From: Ligula intestinalis
Taxonomy: Eukaryota; Platyhelminthes; Cestoda; Diphyllobothriidea; Diphyllobothriidae
Length of the DNA: 64,000 nt
Reading direction: 5' to 3'
Assembly (NCBI GenBank): GCA_036362985.1
Contig: JAYGXS010000008.1
Location: 7,096,840 to 7,160,839 of the forward strand
A model generated the notes under the pieces. It was given only the letters and a program-made list of their open reading frames with translations. It did not search any database and had not been told where the DNA came from. Position numbers and translations under genes: made by a program. Positions within the stretch are counted from its first letter, which is position 1; each line of letters opens with the position of its first letter. Shown here in pieces: positions 12,165 through 24,357 of this stretch.

Positions 12165-13204
12165 TTGCCGTCATCATCCCCGGAAGAGGAAAGAGTAGGG
12201 ACAATTTCTGAGACCAAGGTATATTTATGCTGACGTTTCAAAGGCATTCTCGCTTCCATCGTCAGACTGTAATGTCAAGTGAGTCTGTCCAACCGCTAGC
12301 TGTGCCTGATGCAAACGTGTCAATCGATTGTACTGATCGAGTTTTGTGTCTGTTTCAATTGCTCATGCCCTCGCGGGTGCTTCCATGAAGTGTGTCAGGT
12401 CGTTTTTGCCTCCTCAGCGTTTCCACTTTCTTCGTTTGCGGCTGCCGGCTGCCGGATCTGCATATTTTCTGCCGTCCAACCTAATTCTTCGTTCTGAGCA
12501 GATGTTAGCCTCGTGCGGAGCACTTGGTAGGCGGGTTGAGGGTCGATGGCTCTGTTAAGTGCGCCAGTTGAGGACCAACTTTCTAGCAGCAATCTGACCA
12601 TTTTGCCATTTGACAAACGTGTGATTCTTCTACTGTAAGTGGTCATAGACCATAGACAGCTTATCCTTGCAGTTGGTTGCAAACTGATGCTCATGCAAAC
12701 TTGTGCCAAGGCGTCTGCCCGTTTCATTGATGTTTTGGCACCGAATGCTGTAGACCACTATTGATTGTTCTGTCAATAGAAGCGGGTGTTTGGTTCTCAT
12801 GCTCTGCTGTCTGATGGTTGACTCTAGCCTATCAGCCACACCGATCCCGAGTGGTTTCAGAATTCTTGCAATTGGGTGGGCGAAGGAAGATACTCAGGGC
12901 CGATGGCCGGCAGTCGCAAGCGAAACATTTGGAAACACTCGGGAGGCATACAAACGAGTTGACACTCCTCATAGAGGCACCCGCGAGGGCGTGAACAATT
13001 CAAACAGCCACCAGCAATCGATTGGTACAATCGATCAGCACGTGGGAATCAGGCACAGCTAGCGGTTAGCAGACAATCGACACTACACTATGACGATGGA
13101 AGTGAGAACGTTTTTGAAAAGTCAGCATAAATACACCTTGGTCTCAGAAATGGCCCCGTCTTCTTCTCCTTCTGTTTCCTCTTCCGGGGATAATGAAAGC
13201 AATA
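12165..13204 (-). mobile_element. PLE fragment flanked by inverted pseudo-LTR-like arms
   Basis: Arms 12165-12455 and 12890-13204 are reverse complements with many point differences. Shared blocks include TCATYATCCCCGGAAGAGG, TTTCTGAGACCAAGGT, TTTATGCTGAC, CACAGCTAGCGGTT and GCCCTCGCGGGTG. They enclose a broken GIY-YIG coding segment on the minus strand. PLEs are known to carry pseudo-LTRs in direct or inverted orientation, and this layout fits an inverted pair. Each arm carries a motif-R copy. Confidence 0.7.
12460..12839 (-). pseudogene. PLE GIY-YIG endonuclease, frameshifted
   Basis: The first frame (from 12839) reads MADRLESTIRQQSMRTKHPL, then VVYSIRCQN, INETGRRLGTSLHEHQFAT and KLSMVYDHLQ before a stop near 12630. 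A second frame overlaps it and supplies the rest of the domain: RRITRLSNGKMVRLLLESW and STGALNRAIDPQPAYQVLR. The domain is therefore complete but split by a frameshift near 12630-12650. The RT domain is missing. The linker before the nuclease resembles the one at 17375-17440 (QPKDRLPRTETSAVVY), so the two belong to one lineage. Confidence 0.8.
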
Positions 13205-15202
13205 TTATAATTGAACCTTTAATATTTTTGCATATAAATCTGTGCTTCTACCCTCAAGATCAAGGTGAGTCCAACAAAATCCTACCAGCAATCTTCCACG
13301 CCAAGTACCGAATGATGTTTGTTCAACCATCGATTTCGACAAAACCCACCTGATGCACCAAAGAAGTTGGCGCAGGGAAAGTGGCTGCAGAATCGGGGAA
13401 GATTAAAGTGATAGTAGACCTAGCAAGCAATAACCGCACTCTCAACCTTCACCGGCGTTCAAGAAGACCAAACGGGATCAGTCTATGGCCGCTTTCTCCA
13501 ACGCAGGCCAGAACAACACCTGGCTGAGTCTCCAGTGACAACGGAGTTTGTGCGGGTACTAACCTACTACCTACCCTCAGTCATCTTCAGTAGGTGTCAA
13601 TACACACTCAAGGACACCGAGATTTATACTGCTACTACTGTCTCTAGCACTATTAAAAACAACGTAGCTGAGTAGTAGTTGTACTGATGCAATTACCGAA
13701 GCTAATATTAGTTAGAAATGGGGCTGATTAAAAGTGAACGCTGGGGCTCATACCCACTGAATCTCACGAAAACGTGTGGAACCGGCTATAGGCTATGCCG
13801 AGAAATACATATTTGAGGCCCGGAGCTTATCAGGCCTTGTGCTAGTTTCCACTCTCTCAACTCTATCGACAAGGCGCTGTCAGTTTCCATGCGATTTGGA
13901 CTACAAGGACTTACATACTGCTGCTGATAGAATTTGTCATGCCGCAGTGCTAATTCTAAGACTGATACTTACTATGACCAGTAACTAGTCTACCAGAAAC
14001 AACACACAAGCACAGCTTATTGACCCTCCCTCTTTAACCTCACACGTAGATCATTATTTCTCTTTCTCTCTGCGTCTGGTTTGACACGCTCCAACGCCCC
14101 TCAAAGCTTATCTCTATTTACTGATCTTCTGTCACTTTAGCCTTTTGCTGTCCCACCATCACATTCAGTAGATGTGCTATCGCATGGAATGTCAACTTAT
14201 ATTCTAAAATGTGTTTTCGATTTGAGAAAAAGTCGTTTGATGAGCTATTAATATTGCAGGTTATAGAGCATAATCCCAAAATATATTAATCAGGCCGCCC
14301 TTCAACCCATCGAAGAAAGGCACTGATGTAAAAGACTTCCTAAAAACGGGCAAATTAGCTAGTCGGAATTTCGTGCATGCATTTCAATACCCTCAATAAT
14401 TTCAATACATTTTATGGAAAGAATAATCCAAAATCGTCGATCTAGTGGCAAGTTTGCAACAAATTATGTCTTCTTTTAGACAGTTTGTGGTTTAGAAAAA
14501 ATGTAAATAGTGCTATTTTTTAAGGCTGTGAAAGAAAGCATGCTATTTATACCTTTATTAATGCTTCGTATAAAAGACGCTACCGGAGCCCAGCTCATTG
14601 GAAACGTTTATTTAGATAAGTTGACCTCGTCTTCATAGCGTAGAAGAATGTGTCTTTTTTCTTTGACTGTGGGTATATAGAGTGTAGTTTTGAACTTCTA
14701 AAATTCACTTGTACTATTAAAATTATTATTCAGCAATTGAGAATGTTTTAAGTAAGGAAAGACGCCTGCTCGTACAATAAGCCATATAGAAGATGTGCTT
14801 CGATAACAAATAAATACAAGGAAGAATATTTTTATGCACGTTTTCTATAAAATAGATTTACGTTTCGGAAGTAAACAATAATAAATAAGTAGAAAGTATC
14901 TACGCTTACACAAAGCCCGTGTGATATTAACGAAACCCAATGACTTATATTAGAATCTGATATTGATAATCTTAATGCTACATTAGTTTTTTATATTAGT
15001 TATCTTTTTGAAAATAAAACACATGGAAGAACTGCGTTTAATATTGTTTAAAGTCAAACGCCTATTATAAATTATGGTTCCGACCTGGCACTTTGTTTGT
15101 TGCTTTCGACGGTTTGAATATTTTTTAAACTATTTAATGACAAGTATGTTAACATATGTTTGGACGTTATACTACAGCAAAAGTTCTGCACCAGAGAGGG
15201 TG
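13205..15202. other. No gene recognised
   Basis: The first 900 bases (to about 14160) are less AT-rich, contain some repetitive CTACTACT/GTAGTAGT sequence and look unlike their surroundings, but no frame or repeat is recognisable. The rest is AT-rich with only short frames. Confidence 0.5.
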
Positions 15203-15455
15203 TTATTCGCTCTCCAGAAACTTGAGCATTTGGGTGTGTTGGGGAGTCATGAGCGCAACTGCATCGAAGTCCGCAGGGGGTGAGTCATAGTTTCCTGACG
15301 TTCCCCCTTCGTCCCTCTCATTGTTAGCGGTGCTTATTGGTGGAGAAAGCAGCCTATCAATTATCACTTGAGGGGTCAGCCGAACTGCGACGAATGACAA
15401 ACGAGACCTATGCATTAGGCCACGTGATTCTGGCACATCGAATTCTTTATCCAAG
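15203..15455 (-). CDS. Candidate terminal exon, unknown protein
   Basis: Read on the minus strand, a pyrimidine-rich tract ending TTTGTATTCCGACAG stops at 15456. The following sequence stays open for about 84 codons to a TAA at 15203-15205. The peptide looks protein-like: charged start LDKEFDVPESRG, a hydrophobic stretch LSFVAVRLTPQVIIDRLL, an acidic/Gly loop NNERDEGGTSGN, then DFDAVALMTPQHTQMLKFL. No known domain is recognised. Codon use is more balanced than the AT-rich flanks. The start given is the splice junction; no in-frame ATG lies near it. Acceptor phase is compatible with a GT donor just before the stop of the candidate at 47123-47379, but nothing ties the two together. Confidence 0.35.
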
Positions 15456-17259
15456 CTGTCGGAATACAAATAAATGGTAAAATCCTACTTAAGGTCCCAG
15501 ATCAGCACGTGAAAACCACATCCTTCCGTAGCACAGAAAAAGATTCAATAAATAATAGACAGTCTGGACAATACAAAAAAGGGAGCATAAAAAGTAAAGT
15601 GTATCAAAGTAAAAAAACAGGAATAATTTATTAAATTGCCCAATGTTTGTCCACAACAAAGAGTGCCATAATGAAGAGGTGAAAATTTGCAAATAGCGGA
15701 AACTTATTAAAACAATAAATCACTAAAACTCTATCAGATAACTATAAAAACAAAAACTAAAGTAAACTAAACAAACTTAACTTTAAAAATAATTTTAAAT
15801 TAAGATAAAAGTAGTAAACATAATAATGAACTAAAAACTAAACTTAAATATAAAATGATGTAGTAAACCAAATAAAATAAATAACGTACATTGTTGCGCA
15901 TGTTAACGGAAGGTGGGCGCAGCACTTCGTGCCTTGAACTTTACTATTCTAATTCCAAAATGCAAGATTACGCCCGAGATATTTCGAAGTAGACCAAAAA
16001 AACTATTGGTAACTTTTAAATATTAAATTAATGTGTTAAATTAAAGCACCTTATCCTGTCACGAAAACAGTAAATTACCTAAACCAATTCTCAAACTATG
16101 ATTTCACCAAATAAGTAGATTGATTTCGCACGTATAAGGGTACTTTTAGGACAAACAGAAATGTCATTTTTGAAAGATTTTTTAGAAAAAATAAGAAAAT
16201 ATGATGCAGTCCAATTCAGTGGTGGTCTACAGCAGGTCATATAAGGCGTAGAAAAGCCAGTAAACAATGCGGAAAAATCTACATTAAAAGTGATTAAAAC
16301 GAACAATAGAAATGTTTCTTGTTTGTTTTTATGGACAAACAAAAGCTGTTAGCAACGTTCGATTTCAATCACCTGTTGGCAGTTTCCTAGTTTGCCATTA
16401 AAGTGACTAAGGACGTCACGGCTGGCGAAAAATATACATGGAAAACCATATAGCCGTTCCAATAGGCCCAGTTTGTAAGAATAATCCAGCGAATAAAGCG
16501 TAAGGATCATTGATCGATTTCATACCTCGTATTCATACAGAAAATGGTTTTGATGGATGTCGCGAGCATTCGCGGTTTGAGCCTTAGATGGACCTTATTT
16601 TGATTCCGGAGCTTTCAAGGAAGCTGATTGACCCACAACTTGTTCGTCAGAGATTTTAATGTTAGATGACAGCGACAAAGGCCGTCCGTTGGCCAAAGTG
16701 CTGTAAATTAAATCGTCACTACACAAATATATTCTTCCCTAAACAATTCGTTAGAAAAAAATGGCACCACACAAATCATACTGCCTCAGGAAGGGTATAT
16801 ATTGATGTGCTCGCACCCATATTCTTACCTAAAGCCGCAACTGAACCATAACTTTCTGCCTAAAAATTAACACTAACCTTAAGACAAAAATTGAAATTAA
16901 CTCTAGATCCACCCCTCCTGGGAAGTTGGCACAACATCACCTGTAATACGGATGGCTCCTGTTCCCATGTGTTGTTTATCGGGCCATATAAGTAGCCCTT
17001 ACCGGTATCTCACATTAGCAGGCTACTTTAAATGCTGGAATCAGTGAGTGTTCACAACAGCTAGCGGCAGTAGTCATTTGGGCATAGAAAGTTTGTGTTT
17101 CCTAGCTGACGTCAGATCGCGATCGCGAGCCATCCTAAGACCCTCCCTGATAACGATCATGCAAACTATGCGTGTTTAACATTAGGCAATACTCACGATG
17201 ATTTCATAGTGTGGGTGGCCGATGGCAGGGGATGATCGTACGCCGCCCTTACCATCCCC
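15456..17259. other. No gene recognised; A-rich tract
   Basis: 15690-15890 is strongly A-rich low-complexity sequence. The rest has short frames only; the 16091-16342 minus-strand frame is Phe-rich and lacks any signature. Confidence 0.5.
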
Positions 17260-17802
17260 CTCTTTGGTAGCAGTCATATACACTACGCTTCTTTGACAAA
17301 CAGACAGATCTCAACTGTAACAACCCGCTGATGTAGGCATAGCCCATCGGCCTTAGGCGAGAATACGCCGCCGAGTGATGCAGCCTAAAGACAGACTGCC
17401 CCGTACTGAAACCTCCGCAGTTGTCTACAAAAATATGTTGAAACGATTGAGACTGCAAGTAAGTTGGAGAAACCTACCCGAACGAAAACAAAGTAGCGTC
17501 ATAGAGACTAGACCCAAACTCACAGCTTGTAACCCATATCAAAGAGACCGGCCCCAGCTTCGATATTCAAGGATCGACTTTTGTAGGCCAAGGATCCTCA
17601 AAAGCGGATCGGCTGACGCTTGAAGCAAGGTACTCAGATGCCAACTCTGTCACCAGGCTACTGGACCTGCCCATGGCCCACAGCGTCCTATGCCATTACT
17701 TGAGTAAAGGACAGGACACAGTCAAACCAAAGTTCGGATTTGCAGATGTAAACGGCCTTATGACGAAATCACCGGAGGATGAAGCAGCATTTCTACCGTG
17801 AA
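17260..17802 (+). mobile_element. PLE linker and GIY-YIG remnant, frameshifted
   Basis: A first frame gives ADVGIAHRP, a stop, then RIRRRVMQPKDRLPRTETSA and VVYK, the conserved linker that precedes the GIY-YIG domain. After a frameshift around 17440-17520 another frame gives SQLVTHIKETGPSFDIQGS, FVGQGSSKADRLTLEARYSD and NSVTRLLDLPMAHSVL, the C-terminal half of the nuclease. Central nuclease residues are damaged. It is the same lineage as 12460-12839. Confidence 0.75.
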
Positions 17803-18184
17803 GACGAAACAAAACATCAACTACCGTCAAGCTATGCAAAAATCCACACTAATGAACAAGCAGCAAGTGGATAAAAAATCGATCAGCCCAAAACCAACAT
17901 GTACAGCTGCAATTTTAAATTTGCTGATCGATAAAGTCAGTATACGTTTCGAAAAAAGACAGCCAGTTCAGCTGTCCAAACCGTCAGCAAACCAACAAAT
18001 ATATTCCCGGGAGCAAAATATGAACTTTACATCTAACACACGTGTCTCCGTCTTGCGGAGTGCATTTTTCTCTGGTGGTCGGTGGGAGCATTGGTGGATG
18101 ACAACTCACACATCGGTTACCAGTGTCACTTTTCTTGTTCTTTCTTATGGCCTACCATCGAGCAGCAACCTCCGCCCAGCCGCT
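17803..18184. other. No gene recognised
   Basis: A plus-strand frame (17798-18217) crosses from PLE-adjacent sequence into a SINE, so it is treated as chance. Nothing else was noticed. Confidence 0.5.
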
Positions 18185-18300
18185 ATCAATTGGGTGTTGG
18201 TTCCGAGCCTTGGGTAGTGCACCACCTAGGTTGACTATGACTGGTTGATCACAGCTAATAAGCCAGAAATGTGCATCATCGTCTCATATGTCTTTCCTTC
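18185..18300 (+). repeat. SINE-A body fragment
   Basis: Contains GAGCCTTGGGTAGTGCACCA, TGACTATGACTGGTTGATC and GCTAATAAGCCAGAAATG, the SINE-A body in its normal order and without a head. Confidence 0.6.
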
Positions 18301-18324
18301 AACTGACCTTATTTTTAAAAATTC

Positions 18325-18403
18325 GCGGCCTCAGCAGGAGTCGGACCCACACAGCGGGGAATGCTTTTGTGCAGCCAACACTTTACCATTAAGCTACGAG
18401 GCT
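18325..18403 (-). repeat. tRNA-like SINE head
   Basis: On the minus strand GCCTCGTAGCTTAATGG gives an A box and GGGTCCGACTCC a B box. The first five bases GCCTC can pair with GAGGC at the end. The anticodon arm is not convincing, so this is a SINE head or tRNA pseudogene. Confidence 0.55.
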
Positions 18404-18614
18404 CTCAATAAGTCGCGAATTTTATCACGCTTGGGTCGATTTAACCTCGCCTCCCACCTAAACTAACTGTTCCTTTGTAATCCACCATTACTGAGCATGA
18501 AGCTGACTACCCAGTCAGGATTTTATAAATCAATCATCTAGAATCCACCAGAAGGACTACTAGAGTGACTTTACTATTAAGGAGGTTCGGCAGATCTGCA
18601 TAATTCATTTGTCT

Positions 18615-18690
18615 CAATTATGAAAGGATCACGGCCTCGGTAGAAGTCAAACCCACACTACAAAGAAGACATTTCGGATAAGTTTGACGG
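18615..18690 (-). repeat. Second tRNA-like SINE head, more decayed
   Basis: On the minus strand GTGTGGGTTTGACTTCTACC and GAGGCCGTGATCC parallel the end of the 18325-18403 unit. The A-box part is poorly preserved. Confidence 0.4.
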
Positions 18691-21600
18691 GCAGTTCGTT
18701 CAAACACTGGCATCCTGAATTGAATGAACTATCTTTAGAGTGACCTGCAGTAGATATATTTTTAAAACCACATGTAAGTAAACTTTTTCGAACAAAAATA
18801 AAAAAAATTTCCGCCTTTCGCTTAAGTAAGCACTTCCACTGTATTCACGTTGTTCTTGTTTCGAGTAACGGATTACAATAAACCTGCGAGTTTTACCTTG
18901 TCACTTATCCGCCTCCTTTTGCCAACTGCAAATGAAGCAAAAAATGAACGATAATTAACAACTTATAATTTTGTTGTCAACTTTTGTTCTGTAATATATC
19001 TGGATAATTAATGGTTTTGGTTTTAACTGGCAAATTATCACGTAGGGTTCAATGTGTTCCCACCGGAGTAATTTGTAATGGTTCTTAAAATAATACCGGT
19101 TCGGTTACCGGTAATATATTTTTTGACCCTAAACCTACAGTTTTTTCAGTCTCAGGGGGTTTCTCACTAAAGTCCCAGGCTGTACTTTAAAAAAAAACAA
19201 TGCTGAACAGCATGATTGACGCGTGAAAATTGAGGCAGAAAAGAAATGCGAACTAGTCGTATTGAGTGACGTTGCCTTTACATTACAAGCCCAGCTATAT
19301 ATATGTACATGGCTATGTATCAAAAAATGTATCGAAACGGCTGTTGGCTGTTAACTCGCAAAGCGTTCTCCATATCATTTTCATATTCACGTCAGTATTT
19401 ATCTCCAAACATTAAAGCCTAAAAGTACGCCACATCTGAACTCGAAAAAAATGGCCCGAGTTCTTGTTTCCGGACGATTTGCGATGAGAGCTCAGTCACG
19501 TCAGTCGAGGGCTTGGTAGATGGTCAAGAGACACATGAGGTAGGAAGCATTATACGGTCTAAAAGGTTGACTCAGATTCACGGATGAAATCGTTGGGTCA
19601 CTGACTATGATGGACTTCCCCTCTCCCAAAATTTCAGACTGGCCTTAAACCTTCACTACATCAAAAACGGAAACACGGGACAGCGTGAATATGCCCTTGA
19701 AGGCAAGTACCAGGACGCGTTGAATCTTCAAAGGATATGATTGTGAGGAGCCGCTCTAATGGATACGCGAGCAGGCAGGCAGCTAGTCGTTATCGATCAG
19801 CATACACTTGGCGCAGGTAAACTAACAATCAACATATAAATCAGAATTTAAAGCTGCGGTCAGGCCAGTACTCTGAAAACCCAGCCGCCTTTGTTCAACC
19901 AAGCCAAATGGTGCTTTTGCATGCGCTTGGATAGTCGACTAGCTGATCGACCACTATAACCTGCCCCACAGGAGCAGGTAAATGCGCATACGCACATTGA
20001 AGAGGTTTGGTGTGGAAGTTTATCGTTGCCCCCTAAGGCGAAGAAGTGGAGTGTTTGAAAACACTTATCTTATTTTAGCCGTTTGAGACATGCGCGCAAT
20101 TGCAGCATTCAAGCGAAGCTGTAGAAGGTCGCTTGCTGGATCCCTTTGAAGAGGCTATGTAAGTTATTAGACTTTCTCCTCAGCCGTCGGTGCTTCCGAT
20201 TTTGGTAGACGTTCCTTAATAAATTTCTTAAAAAATTTGTTGCTGTTGATTAATTGTTAAAACTTTTGTAAACTCTACTCTTCGCTATATGATCTTACTT
20301 ACCTGCTAATGAATTATCGAAAACGTTCCTTCCCTTATTAAAACTTGTCAAAAAGCTTAATTGATTTTGTACTACAGGAAAATAGCACAATTTCATCTAA
20401 TTGCCTTCATTTAATTATCGTAGACTAACGATGTGATGTTCCAGTTCCAAAAGTTGTTAATTCTAAACCTTTTGTGCTTATATCAGCGCTCTTTTATAAC
20501 AGAACGCACAGAAGCAAAAGGGTTTTCTGCAATATTAAGTAGCATTGGAAATTATCTGGATGTCTGGCAGTCATCGATGTCGTCTTCATTATACAAAAGT
20601 GAATATTCAGTTTCTTTATAGATTTAACTTCAATTGATTAACCGAAATAAGTCGACAAAATGTACATTAATTTGCTCACCAAAATTTTGAATACGAAAAT
20701 GCATGCGTTATATAATCCACTGTAGATATTGCCGATCTTTTTGTAGCAACCATATTTATTTTGCTATAAAGTAGTTATTGGTTGATTACCCAACAGGTAA
20801 AGCGACCGGTTACATAAAAAGCACGGTTCGGTCCTCACAAACCGTGCTCGGTGCCGATTACCGATTAAAAAACCAGAATCCGGTTTAACGCGTCTCATGT
20901 ACATTACGAAAACAAAATTCTAATAAATGTGCGACAATAAATATCAAGTATGATTTCCACGTAGTAGTCCTTATATAATTTTAAAGTACACCAGCAATAT
21001 TCACCTAAGCATTCCTGAAGTAAATGATGGGACTGTCCGCGCTTTTTTTCAAAGTCTGAATCGAACCATCCAACTATCTTTCTTCGACTTGCTAGGTGTG
21101 AACATTTATCGTCAAATCAACATATTCCTCCTGACAATTAGTGAATTTATGGTTAATTTGCTCACAAGATGGCATTCAAGAAAATGTGTCGATGAACCTG
21201 CCTCTTCTTAGTTTTTAATAAACTAAAGTTTATTTGAATGCTCACTATATTCTCTAATGTTCATTTGTTGCTAAATAGTTCACATCCATTTGACATGAGA
21301 TGATGATTGATACATCCACCCATTTTGTTTTAGAAAGTAGCAAATTGATAGAAATCGTTTTTGCAATAAGTTGTGTAGGAAACAAATACGTTAAAGTTAG
21401 CAAATAGAATGACTAAGTATAGAATGCAACTTGCTATGATGTTTGAATTGCTAGAAATAATGCAATCTATTTATTAAATTTATAATCATTTTGCGGGTTG
21501 TGCATACATTCCTGCTCCCTAGAGATTGCAGTAAATCAAACTAGCCACTAGCTTGAGCGTATAATTATACTAAAATATTTATAATGATAAACCTGCTTGT

Positions 21601-21699
21601 AGAATGCCGTCCGCTGCTCACAAATCAGTCCACATTTCAAACATTAAAGTATAAAAGCGGAGAGAACACGTGACAACTGGTGCCACAACAAACTGTAGA
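18691..21699. other. No gene recognised; two short GC palindromes
   Basis: Long AT-rich interval without supported frames. TACCGGTTCGGTTACCGGTA at about 19095-19114 and AGCACGGTT...AACCGTGCT at about 20820-20848 are self-complementary. Confidence 0.5.
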
Positions 21700-22190
21700 G
21701 TCCAGGAATAGTTGTTTAAAATACCCCCTCCTCTCTCCCTCAGCGGTTGCACCTGCATATCTCTGAAAGCAGATGGTTGGCAGCGGTTCTCGACTAGATC
21801 TCGACGGCAACGGGGAAACTTAATCAGACATGGGGGTACGATACAAGCCCCGTAAGTAGAAGACTTACTCGACATGATGGAGAGCGCGGCTACGGTTGCT
21901 CCATGAACGTGTAGTGACCCATGCATGTCCCGCGTATCTGGCTTTAGTGCCCGCCAGCGCGTGCGCGCCAGACGGGGCCAAAGCTTTCGTCAAGGTCACG
22001 GATCTGTCTGGCCTCACTGGCCAACCACTTCCCAAAACCAGTGCACAAAGGACCTTAGACTGGTGTCTGCTTACCCTCAGGGACACCCGGACCCGGCGAC
22101 TTTACCCACCGGAATGCGACTCTCGATTCCGGCCCGCTCATGGCTGGATTGCACTCGTCTGGGAGTCACTTACCTATTACTCACATTTTA
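21700..22190. other. GC-rich block of unknown nature
   Basis: Base composition jumps well above the AT-rich flanks, with CpG-containing runs such as GCCAGCGCGTGCGCGCC. Overlapping frames of 73-104 codons exist on both strands because stop codons are scarce in GC-rich sequence; none shows a domain. It could be part of an LTR, a CpG-island-like promoter or an inserted element. Confidence 0.4.
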
Positions 22191-24039
22191 ATCCTTCTAC
22201 ACTTAATTAAATTATGCATAACATTCCAGCGTTCCACGCCTTATGTTATCTACTAGTTAATAACCATTGCGATACATTAATCTTCTACCATCCGGCCGGA
22301 CAATGTGGGATACGAAGTAGTCCATGCATGGATAACTTTTTGTGGGATTTTTACTTGGCCGGGTAAAAGGCTTGACTGCTACATTAAAACATTAAACAGA
22401 TCTGCAGAAATGGGATGAGATTAGGTACAAATGAGCAAAGTCAGTATTTATCGATTGTGAAACAGAGGGATTAAAATTGACCGATGTCTTTTGTCTCTTA
22501 GCCAACTTTACCACATACTAATGAGCACTCATAGGCGTTTCCTTACAATAACCGCCTGACATTTAGGTACAAGGTCGCTATATATAGGGCTACAGTGGGG
22601 AACATATTTTTATGGACGCTACAGTATCTCTAAGCCAATGCATACGATCATTCTCAGTCTAGGTAATAAACAACTTTAAAATGTACGTACAACACAACAC
22701 TACAATAGTATTATTAACACGTACCTACGGATACGACAGTGGGCATGTTTGAAATGCATCGCACCATTTGTAGAAGCCGATAGCATGTTCAAGTTAGTTA
22801 ATATGGGGAAAAAATTTAAAGTAAATAGTTTTGTGTCTTTTTGTTTTTAGTTGGCGTTTTCGTTGGAATTAAATGAAGGTTAAATTCTTTCAAGCAAAAA
22901 AATGTCTTCCGTGGGCAAGCTCGGAAAGAGGGAAGAATGCAATTCGCTTCCATATCATCGCAATTCTGACTTCTCATTGGCTCAACTGTCGGACGTTTGC
23001 TTCTGTCCAACATTTGGTATTATTACCCTGTAGAAGTAGACAATCGGTATCCCACGAAGTGTAATTTGCTAGGAGTTCTTTGGGAAACAATGGTTTAATT
23101 TGTAAATGTTTGACCTGTAGAAGTCTCCATAAACTGATCAAATGAGGACTAAAATTGCCATTTGTGACACATGTTCTACATATAGCAGGCTGTTAGCGCG
23201 GCAACCTATTACTGTATTTAAAATAATAAAATTAGCTAAATTCTTGCAGGGATTTGCCGATTCGGTTTGTTTAAAATCAGTGACCTTAATACAATTCTGA
23301 GCCTAAATCCTGCCAGTCTGCACAAAAAATACGTGTTTGGGTTTTATTCACAAAATATTAGAGGGTTAAACTTGGTTGTGAGGTGTTCTGGTTTCGCTGC
23401 AACCATAGATGACCGATTTTAATGCGGGCCAAATTATGAGTAGCATGTCCATACCCGTGGCTATAAAACGTCCTTAAAGATTAAACTATGTGAGTAGCGT
23501 TTTCATCGCATGATATTTGAGAGCAAAAGGAGGTCAAACTTTACTTCATTGGCATTTAAGGTGCGATTTTGACTATGAATTTTTTTAAAAGATGAATTTT
23601 TACTCGACTCTCTTCCTCAGTTGCTTTAAGATTAATTGGGAATCCTGATGAAAAATGCTTACGATACAGACCTCCAAGGGTATGGTACAAAACTTGTTAT
23701 GAATATTTTAGCTGATAACTATTATTTTCCGTAGCATAAATGTGAAATATTCCCCCACACTGCATACGGGCCGTCTGTAATAAATTGATACCGAATTATC
23801 AACCCTACTGCACCAAAGATACTAAGGTGTAAACCTAAAATCTCCCCGCACCAGAGGGCAACCATCCGTGACGATGGAGAAGCTATTGCGGTATATATAC
23901 GAATTCGTGCAAAGGTTATGACAAAATCTGACTTGATAGTTCAGCATAAATTGTTTCATATTACTTTGTTCCACTGAGTAGATTTCATACTGAGAAGTCT
24001 TTTAGTTTGGAATACTGCTCTTTTAGATAGGTTTATTAA
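22191..24039. other. No gene recognised
   Basis: AT-rich, short frames only, no repeats noticed. Confidence 0.5.
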
Positions 24040-24080
24040 CGTTAATATACATTAATTTTGGCGAAATCAAGCGTATTCTA
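24040..24080 (+). repeat. Rep-A copy 3, left part interrupted by mariner
   Basis: GCGAAATCAAGCGTATTCTA corresponds to the Rep-A block AAATCCAGCGTTTGTTGATA. The repeat resumes at 25602 on the other side of the transposon. Confidence 0.5.
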
Positions 24081-24106
24081 CAGGGTGCTTCACAAAAACT
24101 ACTAAG
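24081..24106 (+). repeat. Mariner left terminal inverted repeat
   Basis: CAGGGTGCTTCACAAAAACT plus ACTAA, matching the right end with a few mismatches. Confidence 0.85.
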
Positions 24107-24357
24107 TTTGTGACTGTTACGGCGGCCGGACCGCCCATGCCGTCACGATCGATGGCGGAGAAAACAGAACACCTGGGCCATATCCCAAGTGAAGCCGCCC
24201 CCGTTGGTTCGCACCCGCATTCATGTCGCCCACGCCATGTTCCGCTCAGTGGTGAGGAGCACCCACACAACGTGGGTGGTGGTCACAGAGGAGAAGGTTC
24301 TAAAATGCTCACCTGCGCACCATATGCCAGGAATATTCTGGAAAGACGTGTAGACCC

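Noticed and set aside
17798..18217. 139-codon plus-strand ORF, one of the longest outside transposons
   Set aside because: It runs from PLE-adjacent sequence into SINE-A, changes composition midway and shows no domain.
21618..22210. Overlapping ORFs of 73-104 codons on both strands
   Set aside because: GC-rich sequence with few stops on either strand explains them; no frame is favoured.
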